Below the pieces are notes generated by a model. That model made no database searches. It was not told the DNA's origin and saw only the letters and a program-made list of their open reading frames with translations. A DNA stretch of 64,000 bases from Corythucha ciliata (taxonomy: Eukaryota > Arthropoda > Insecta > Hemiptera > Tingidae). The position numbers and the translations under genes were made by a program. Shown here in pieces: positions 56,482-64,000 of this stretch; position 1 is the first letter of the stretch, and every line of letters begins with the position of its first letter. Location of the stretch: assembly GCA_038030265.1 (NCBI GenBank), contig CM075943.1:4278001-4342000 (forward strand), written 5' to 3'.

Positions 56482-56789
56482 AGTTATATAGAGAAAAATC
56501 CATTATATTACCATATATGGTCACAAAACTTCCAGATCTTTCTCAAGTCTTGTACAGTTTCTAGGAATTGTTTTCCTCTTTAATAAAATTCTAGACTTTT
56601 CCCAAGGAAAGCTTTTAAATACTCCCTCCACCTTTATTGAGTAGTTCAGTTCAGTTTCAGTCTTGACAGAGTGATTAAGTTGTTAAGTGCGGTTAATAAA
56701 AGTTCTTTTTGTCGTGTAGTAACTGTTAAAATTGGTTTGTGAAATAAAAACTTTTTAAAAACCTAAAGTGGCCGACCATTAATTTAACT
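56482..56789 (+). repeat. 3' LTR of the errantivirus-like element
   Basis: Identical as read to 50804-51111. Preceded by the polypurine tract AAGGAGGGAGG at 56471-56481, which also contains the last base of the env stop codon. Confidence 0.93.
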
Positions 56790-56795
56790 TGCGTG

Positions 56796-57461
56796 GATGG
56801 ACCCGCAATTACGGCAGGGTCTCTGAGTAACGTTGTAGGATCCCCGTGTAACAGGCCTGGAGGAAGACCGATTTATGGCGTTAACCCGATGCTCGAAATT
56901 ATCGCTGGTAAGTTCTGCTGCCTGTTTTTTAGCGAGCTCTGCAGCTATAGCCAAACGTAAAGCAGAATTCAGTTTGAGTGACGGTTCTCTCAACAGACGA
57001 TCCCTTAATTCTGGGTCAAGCACGCCAATAACGATGACATCTCTAATCAAACTGTCCCTCAACTCGCCGAACGCGCAGTCACCCGCAAGTTTCTTCAAGT
57101 CCGTGACGAATGACTCGATAGTTTCTCCGCTCCTTTGCCTTCGGGTAAAAAAATGATACCGGCTCACCGTTTCATTTGACAAAGGAACGAAATGATTCTG
57201 AAACTTTGTCAGTATGACTTCGAGTGAATCTTTGTCCTCCGGATTCTCGAATTCGAAGGTATTGAAAATTGTGAGAGGCTCCTCTCCAATACAGTGAAGA
57301 AGAATATCGACTAATTGCCTTTCAACAATCTTCTTTTTCTCCAGTCTGTCTCTCAATCCTGACGCCGACAGGTAAATTTCGAACCTTTGTCTCCACTGTT
57401 TAAAGTTCGCTGCCACGTCTCCCGTCATGCACAGCTCGGAGATGGTTTTAATGCTATCCAT
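56796..57461 (-). pseudogene. Gag of the Mag-like element, N-terminal part
   Basis: ATG at 57461 (MDSIKTISELCMTGDVAANF). The capsid-like region has FKQWRQRFEIYLSASGL, then RRQRSGETIESFVTDLKKLA and GVLDPELRDRLLRE, typical of Mag-type Gag. The frame reaches the first zinc knuckle (CRNCGSIHA) and is cut there at 56,796 by the errantivirus-like insertion. The rest of the knuckle is at 50,797 and below. Confidence 0.88.
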
Positions 57462-57533
57462 AATGAAATAATGCTGTTCACTTTCCCGTAACAACTTATC
57501 GACCGCACTTTTAAAGTTTTATCCGCAGCGCCA

Positions 57534-57701
57534 TGTCAATACGGTAATGATCAATACTCATTTAACTTGTTAATTAAGCAAGTCCGAATTCACGTTTTTG
57601 TACTTTATTGTCTTATCTGTTTATCTCCGCCTCCCCACACGGGAGCAACCTTCACAAGCCTCCTCGACTACGTAGAGCCATCGTATTGCTAACCCCTGAC
57701 A
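57534..57701 (-). repeat. 5' LTR of the Mag-like element
   Basis: Partner of 47040-47207. On the element strand the bases right after it are TGGCGCTGCGGATAAA, a probable primer-binding site; I cannot assign the tRNA. Confidence 0.92.
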
Positions 57702-58165
57702 CCGAGCGGGATCAGCCGATCAGGTGCTGTGAAAGGTGGAAGAAAGGAAGTACCGGGGAGATCAGTCCACCGAGTACAAGGGCAAATGGAAGAAAGAAGC
57801 GAGACGTTCTGGGAGAAAAAGTCTGATTTATTTGAGCAGTTTGGGGGGGTTGTTATTACAATTACTTACGCTCAATCGTATGAGAAGATTTACAAACTTT
57901 TGTCAAATGTATATGATATACTTGATGTAAATTAGAAACTTGTTTTATGTACAGAGCATGAATTGATTATTTACAAAAGATACAAGATAGCAGTTGTTTT
58001 CCGCTCGGAGGCTGTGATTAGCGTGATTGCTTGGATCTTCTCTAGTCTGCCGCTTGGAGTGTAGGCGCGTAGTTCGATGAAGTTTACTATCTTCTTCCTC
58101 CTCCGGAGGTTTGTTGGCGGTTTCAGTGGTGGAAGTGTTTTGTTTACAATATTTAATTTTGGTCG
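57702..58165 (-). repeat. Inverted repeat arm B, outer part
   Basis: Continues 46989-47039 once the Mag-like element is removed. Reverse complement of 44870-45330, with small indels (for example a 5-base GGCAG-type insertion near 58,052) and scattered substitutions. Its outer edge GGTCG at 58161-58165 mirrors CGACC at 44870. No target duplication is visible outside the two arms. Confidence 0.85.
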
Positions 58166-61100
58166 TAACATAGCGGCACTGGGAGAAGGTCCCAGCAACT
58201 CCCAGATATATGCTGTACTACCCTGGAACACGCCGAGAATATCCCCCCACGGAGCGCCCCAACACAAAGGAGCCCCACCGCCCCACAGCGACGCGCCAAG
58301 CCGTCCAGGAAAGTATAGGGGTCAAGGGAAGGGTTCGACTCAGACTTCAGGAGTTTGGGTTAGTCTGAGCCCAGCTAGGTACTACCCCGGGCTCGCCACA
58401 CCCGTAGTATCTCGGACCGAGATACTCCCAGGGGGGATACTTCCAAGTTATTGACAATTTTAATTGGGTCTAAAATATTTGTATAATTTATTGGTCTTTG
58501 CGACAATGGGAAGTGCTAAAACTGAAATATTTTATCTGTATTCTTCAGTCGGGTTGAATAATCCTGTAAGAAAGAAATGCGCTCTTTATATACGATTACG
58601 CAGACCCATACGGCTTGAATACATGTCAAATGATGCTATTTTAATTACCTTTCTTGTGGCATGCAATTGTACTGAATCGGGGGGGGGGGGGGTTATGCTA
58701 TTCGCAGACATGTGTGATAATAATAAATTTTAGGGGTGGTCATATTCAACAAGAGAGACATCCGTATCTTGTTATAACATTCATTTCATATTTCATAATT
58801 TCTCATTTAGAGCGTTAAGCCTCCCGCCTGCTACGTAATAATTGAGGGGGAGTGGGGTGAAAGCCATACTGAACACGAACCCTGGAAACAATGTATTATT
58901 TATGTGCAACTCTTTATATCCTTGAGACCAGCACAATTTAAATTTACTTTGTGGATAAGAAATTACTGATATCTCTTGCGTCTTCCACAAGAATTCTTAC
59001 TAGTCTCCAAGTGTGGCTCAAATATGTTAAATAACGAGCTCACTTGATTTGGTGGTCATATGAAAGACGAAAAAAAGAAACCCACAGCTTATAGACTCAC
59101 ACAAGTCTCATTTCCCTCTTTCATCTCATTTTCCGCCACGCCCCCCCCCCGCCACCTTTTCTTCTCTTTTTCTAGGATTACAGTTGACATGAAAATATAA
59201 TTTGCTATTTCGCAACGAGGGCGGTTTATTTAGGTTGGGCGGCTGATCCTGCCGAAAAAATGGGAGGGGAGTGAGTGGGGTTGGTTGAAGAGGAGGCGGT
59301 TTTTAGAGGCGGCTGACGCGACGGTGGCGGCGGTATTACAGAGAGAGTGCGGTGTTTGTGTGCGCGCGGAGGAGAGAGTGAGTGAGTGGATCCTGCTGGC
59401 TTGCCCCAGTAATAGCACAACCGTGTCCGTGAAATTTTCAGGGGTCCTTTTTACTTTTTTTAGCCGAGGGGTTTTTTCATATATTTTTTTAATTTGTTTA
59501 ATTATTTTAAACCTTTTTAATCGAAAAAAAAAATAAATCTTATGTTTGATCATTTGTGGGTTTTGTGTTTCAACGCTTTCCTCAAGAACACGCTAAAAAA
59601 TATTTTTCGTTCTTTTTCATCCGACCTTCTGGCTTCATGAGCTCATCAGGTATAATTATCAATTAAAAATGCGTAATTTTAGCGAAAGTTAAATATAGTT
59701 TTTGGGTACGCATAGGCAAGCATCCAATTGCAATTAATGAACGCATGATTCGACCGTGATCGCCCTGTTAAATTTCTTATAGTCGCGGTCGCACGAATCC
59801 GGATCCATGCCTTAAATACATATAATGTGCAAACTGGGGACGTCAAGTAAGTTCATTCGCATCCAGCTGTGTTTAATAAATTTAGAGTCACATATTGTTT
59901 GTTCGGAGTGTAATAAGTTGACAATTTCTAACGTATAATACACACACACACATATGTCTCCGCAGGACAATTTTCCTTCATGAACAGGTTTTGACGCGAG
60001 TTCGTTCTTCATGAAGATGAAATGAGTGTGAAGTGACGGAAAGGTAATGGAAGGTCTTGCAAACACTGGCGGCTTAATGAGTGAAGGCATTAAAAATAAT
60101 TATGGAAGGGTAGGGTTTCACCTAAAATATTTGTCCTTCTAAACATGTGACGAAGGGTTAGTTTGAAGCGTTATAACCAAAATCCCTCCTAAAACCCGTA
60201 AACGTTAAATTCGTCACTCTAGTTTACAGACCAATAAAATCTTGAATCGAAAAAGGATGTTCAGGACAACCTTGCGGCGTAACTTAATCCCATCGAGAGA
60301 TCCCCCAAGGGATGGCAGTGTGCCTCTTCGTGGAAATCTCTCCCCCCTCCCTGTCAACATCTTCTCGCCGTGAAATCTCTCCAAAATTTATATTTTGTCT
60401 TAAAAACAAGGGACAAATATATTTTGTTACTTTTTCAAAGAAACACTAGAACGTAATTCTCAAAGGACCTCCATTTCGACGACTTTTACCGATCGATTTT
60501 ATTCTCAATTTTATTTCCGTTGCACAGAGGGAAAAGGGCTGTAGAAGAAACACGAGTCCTTAGGAGACTAATGGAGGTTAAGTCTTCCAGCAAATTTCTT
60601 TTATTGACATTCCCCGCACAGCTATTGGGGAGGGGGGGGGGCGTTTTTCTTTAAAAGCATTAAAGTTATTATTATTATTTGTATTCATTTTTTTGAAAAT
60701 TAAGCTAATTAAGTGAGCTTAAAAAATTCTTATTAGCCCCCCCCCCTTTCAGCATTGTTTCAAAAACACCTTCAGTTCATTGTGTGGAAGTTTCTTTGTT
60801 TTCTTTTTTATTCATACTTACCGACAAAAAAAGGAAGAAACTTTTAATTTGAACTGTTATAACGAGGTGGAACTCTAGACCCATTTTCTGTAGAGTCCTT
60901 CTCTATAATACCGATCTAGCCCTGAAAATCTCTTTAAAAGCGCAATTAAACTCATTCACACTCTGTACCACTCCTGCATCTCGTCATTCCCTATTTTCAC
61001 AGCGAAGTATACCAACACCCTTGTATTCATACGGTAATAATGATAGAGGGTGATGGTGGGGGATGCCTCAAGGTCCTTTTCCTTCTTCCACACCCATAAA

Positions 61101-62187
61101 TCTTCAATCAATACTATAAAATCTGCAGAAATTAATTAATTTTCTTGGTAAAACAATGTCACCACTAATATTGAAGAGGAGTTTGTAAGTTGGTTCTGCG
61201 GGGTGGGTAATTTAAGGGTTTTGTATAAAGTCTGACGAAGACCGCAAAAAGGAGGACCATAAGAATGATGTTGGTGGGTGTTGTGAGGAGTGACATCAAA
61301 TCCCAAGGGGGGGGGGGAGAGTTGTCATTCTTTTTCAGTTAATTTTAGATTGAATATTTTAGTTCTCTCGATGACAGAGGATCCTTCAGGTTTCTGGGTG
61401 GGTGGAAGGGGAGTGGTGTGGAAAGGGAGGGCTCGGAGCGAATCCACCAGCACATTGAAAAAAACAAAAAAACCTTTCCAACCATTTTAAGTGCAACCTC
61501 ATCCAACAAGATTGGTTTGATCGATTATAAGCATTACATTCTTTATAAAGAGATTAAAATTGGGAATTTCGCATTCAATTTGTATAATTAAGTGATAAAA
61601 ATGATCAATAAAAGGCGTTAAAGCATTTTTAATTCGCGCTTTAAACAATTATAATGTGATCATATCTTGTTAAAAAATATTCCGCAACCTATAGTATTGA
61701 AAGTATATACGGCTCTTTGGGATATAACACATTTCGAATACCTCAGGGAGGGAATGTCACGTCGAACAAGCAATCAGAGCCCCATGACACCGCAGTTCCA
61801 TTTCGTGATGACATGGGTGTGGGTGGTGGTGGGGTGTTCTACACGGACACGCTCTCGGAAAATTACAATTTGGCAAGTTCTCCCGATAAAAAGGTGTTTT
61901 CCGCTTCAGAAACCTTTTTCCAAGGGAGTAACCGTAGCTGCTGAGCCATTGGTGAAAACAATTTTTAATTTTACTGATAGCGTTTTCCATTTGCGTTGAA
62001 ATTGTAAAACAGGGCAATTCCGGGTATTTTATAATTGTAATTATTTTGCAGTGTAACCCATTTATCAGTAGTTTTTCCAAGTTTTTGCACTGAAAAAAGG
62101 GATTTCAATTCGAGTTCGAACCATCAGTGATATCATTTTTCACCCAGTTATTTACCTTCAACCCGGCCACTAAGCGTTGGTGGCTTA
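58166..62187. other. Non-coding stretch, no gene recognised
   Basis: About 4 kb without a credible coding frame. Visible items: a perfect palindrome AGTATCTCGG-A-CCGAGATACT at 58,410-58,430; G-runs near 58,680 and 60,630; and a GC- and CpG-rich patch at 59,220-59,430. The rest is AT-rich and apparently unique. Confidence 0.5.
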
Positions 62188-62482
62188 GGCAGTTATTGCA
62201 TAACCGTCTCTCGGTTACCGTTAACAGTTATGTGACGTCACATAAGCGTAGCTGTTTGTATCAGTGGAAAAATAGATATTGCAAATAACAGTTGCGCTAG
62301 AATATGAACATGTGGTAGGGCTTAGATGCACTTAATTGCTTCAAATAAATTAATAAAACACCTCCTCATACTGGTCTTTAAACGTTTATGATTAACGCTT
62401 AAACTCAAATTTTGAATTTACGCTTACCATGACGTCACATAACCGTTAACGTTAACCGTCAGACGGTTATGCAATAACTCCC
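62188..62482. mobile_element. MITE with TA target duplication, 295 bp
   Basis: Ends GGCAGTTATTGCATAACCG and CGGTTATGCAATAACTCCC are inverted repeats extending into AACGTTAAC and TGACGTCA motifs. TA lies on both sides (62186-62187 and 62483-62484). It is the inverted counterpart of the copy at 32,768-33,041. The middle differs more than the ends. No coding frame. Confidence 0.75.
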
Positions 62483-62497
62483 TATTAACGTCAATGC

Positions 62498-63782
62498 TTT
62501 TTTTTTTTTTTTTTTTTGAGGGCTTGGACAGTCTCCCGACTCCGAAGGTGCCAAAAGCCTTTCGTCCCATACACCATACGCACTTGGGGCCCGGACTCGG
62601 GAGAGCCAAGTACGGCTCCTCAAACCTATTTATCCTTTCCAGCAATCTCAGGAGACGGGTCCCATTCTCCTTTGTGTCGCTGGGGAAGGATATCCTATCG
62701 TCACCAAAAATAGTGTATCTGGCCGCCGCGTAGCCGTCACACTCTCATATGACGTGCTCCGCGGTTTCCTCAGCCTCCCCACATCTATCGCAGTCGGGCT
62801 CCCCTACTGCCTCCATGATGGACAGGTGCCTGTAAAGGGCGTAATGTCCTGTATACATCCCTAATATCCGCCTAAGCTTTACCCGTTTTAGTCCCAGCAA
62901 CCATGCCGAAGCTTCCTGGTCTTCCTCATTGAATCCCAGTTTTGCTTGCCGGCACACGGGTTCAGTCCACCATCTCCTCAGAGCATGGTCACAGGCCCAG
63001 GCCCTTATCTCCCTCAAGACCACCCTTCGGACAATGCCCACCGATGGTTCAGGCCCTATTACCGGTTGGTCCGCGCCACTCTTGGCCAGCTCGTCTGCTT
63101 TTTAATTTCCCTGCCATCCTCTATGACCCGGGGATCCAACCCAACGTTAGGGAGTTCCCTTCGCCTTGGTGGTCCCGTATCCCTATTCTGCAACTCGCTA
63201 CGGCCGCTGAGTCCATCACGGGTTTGGTGATCACCCCCAGCGCCGCCCTGCTGTCGGAGTAGATACCGATTGCCCTACCTGTCACTTTCCGCTTCAGTAG
63301 ATCCCGGGTACAAGCATCGATCGCTACCACCTCGGCCTGGAAAACTGTGGTGTGTCCCCCTAGCGGGACACCCCCAGCTCCGGCATGAAAATTCCAGCTC
63401 CGGTCGGCCCTTCCTGACCCTTCTTGGAGCCATCCGTGTAACACACCAGCTCCCGTTGCCGGGATTCCCAACCATCTTCTCTCACAATGACTCTCTGTTT
63501 GATTTTGGTCGAGAAGTTGTTCCTTTTAACCACGTAATCCGGCCTAAATGCCGACGGGAATACTCTATTTAGTTCCCCTTCCCAGTCCCATTGGCCCTGC
63601 CTGGCCCACTTTAGGCCCACTTCTAGTGCCCGACCCCTGACTTCAATGTCCAGGGGCTTCCGGCCTAGTAATCTTTCCATGGCCCTCGTAGGGGTTGTCC
63701 AGAATGGCCCCAAAATCGCCAGGCAAGCAAGCCTTTGTATTTTTGTGAGCATATCCGTCCCGAAGATGGGAAAGAACCCCAA
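62498..63782 (-). mobile_element. RNase H-type LINE, 3' half
   Basis: On the minus strand, after 5' truncation at the minisatellite edge (63,782), the RT thumb (KIQRLACLAILGPFWTTPT) leads into RNase H: CYTDGSKKGQEGPTGAGIF (63,420-63,363), then in another frame VFQAEVVAIDACTRDLL and GIYSDSRAALGVITKP. 63041-62745 gives the end (CRQAKLGFNEEDQEASAWLL, LRRILGMYTGHY, and CDRCGEAEETAEHVI as the start of CCHC). The 3' UTR runs to poly(A) at 62,517-62,498. Related to the fragment at 6.35-7.01 kb. Confidence 0.82.
63121..63782 (-). pseudogene. RT thumb and RNase H of the 62.5-kb LINE
   Basis: 63782-63360 ends in RNase H block 1 (YTDGSKKG); 63471-63121 supplies blocks 2 and 3 in a second frame (Asp in YSDSRAALG). 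A shift near 63,365 separates them. LTLGWIPGS is the remains of the WVPGHSG motif, where the frame is lost again. This enzyme would remove RNA from the hybrid during element copying. Confidence 0.78.
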
Positions 63783-64000
63783 AATCGCGGATAAAGTTTG
63801 AAAAACTGTAATTCGCGTTTAGAATTACGAATCTCGCTAATTCACGGATAAAATAGTGAAAATGACGATCATTCACCAATGGTTTTGAGCAAAAGCGCTA
63901 ATTCGCGCCTGAAATTACGGAAACATGAATTCTCGGCTTATTCAAAACGCAAGTTCGCGGCTCAATCTGAAAAAAATGCTAATTCATTTCTCAAAGTGCA
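63783..64000 (+). repeat. Minisatellite at the window end
   Basis: Units such as AATTCGCGTTTAGAATTACG and TTCACGGATAAAATAGTGAA continue to the last base. Confidence 0.7.

Larger units (their letters stand above)
50804..56789 (+). mobile_element. Young errantivirus-like element lacking RT
   Basis: 308-bp LTRs (AGTTA...TAACT) at 50804-51111 and 56482-56789 are identical as I read them, and TGCGTG flanks both ends (50798-50803, 56790-56795). Order: primer site, gag, pol with -1 frameshift, env, purine tract. The pol frame passes from protease into the last residues of RNase H, so RT and nearly all of RNase H are deleted. The integrase third catalytic residue is Asn. env is intact. The element sits inside the Gag gene of the Mag-like element, in opposite orientation. 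It is the youngest insertion in the window. Confidence 0.92.
47040..57701 (-). mobile_element. Mag-like Ty3/Gypsy element, split by a younger insertion
   Basis: 168-bp LTRs (TGTCA...TGACA) at both ends differ at two positions. The flanking CCGAG at 47035-47039 and 57702-57706 is an exact 5-bp target duplication. Minus-strand order: gag, protease, RT, RNase H, integrase. Without the 5,986-bp insert and its repeat, the element is about 4.7 kb. RT and RNase H sequence (DPQNLNKCILREYCKLPVFE) is of the Mag/K02A2.6 type. There are a few shifts, so it is inactive but not very old. Confidence 0.9.

Noticed and set aside
59230..59553. 107-codon minus-strand frame in the CpG-rich patch
   Set aside because: Low-complexity composition with no motifs; not supportable as a gene.

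Overview
This is eukaryotic, almost certainly animal, repeat DNA. It holds layered LTR retrotransposons, non-LTR retrotransposons (LINEs), MITEs, a SINE and a dispersed degenerate minisatellite. I could not support any intact host protein gene, rRNA or tRNA gene. R1-clade and I-clade LINEs, CsRn1-, Mag- and errantivirus-like Gypsy elements, and an env of the baculovirus-F type all point to an arthropod. The species cannot be named from the sequence.

Layout. 1-4.1 kb: decayed Ty3/Gypsy element (+). 4.1-6.0 kb: minisatellite containing a TIR element with an 8-bp target duplication (hAT-like). 6.2-7.0 kb: LINE RNase H fragments (-). 7.2-7.7 kb: YqaJ-type nuclease relic (-). 7.7-11.2 kb: no gene. 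11.16-15.42 kb: CsRn1-type Gypsy element with both LTRs (-). 16.3-22.4 kb: decayed env-bearing Gypsy element (-), with a tRNA-derived SINE inserted near env. 23.2-31.9 kb: a GC-rich, nearly intact R1-like LINE (+) lying exactly between two 1.58-kb direct repeats. 31-33.5 kb: minisatellite with TA-flanked MITEs. 36.2-42.4 kb: an I-clade LINE (+) inserted in minisatellite. 42.7-44.9 kb: a second RNase H-type LINE (-), internally deleted.

44.87-58.17 kb is a three-level nest. The oldest layer is a CsRn1-like gag/integrase remnant between 0.5-kb inverted repeats. A Mag-like Gypsy element (47.04-57.70 kb, 5-bp target duplication, LTRs about 99% alike) is inserted into it. An errantivirus-like element (50.80-56.79 kb, LTRs identical as read, 6-bp flanking repeat) is inserted in turn into the Gag zinc knuckle of the Mag element. 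The youngest element has complete gag and env but lacks RT and most of RNase H, and its integrase has Asn where the catalytic Glu should be. It must have moved using enzymes supplied in trans, or decayed immediately after insertion.

58.2-62.2 kb: no gene seen. 62.2-63.8 kb: a 295-bp MITE next to the 3' half of an RNase H-type LINE (-). The last 200 bases are minisatellite again.

Start codons: many open frames here begin at non-ATG codons because they are broken coding regions. I give the real ATG where I can place one. Clade names come from motif recognition, not database searches.
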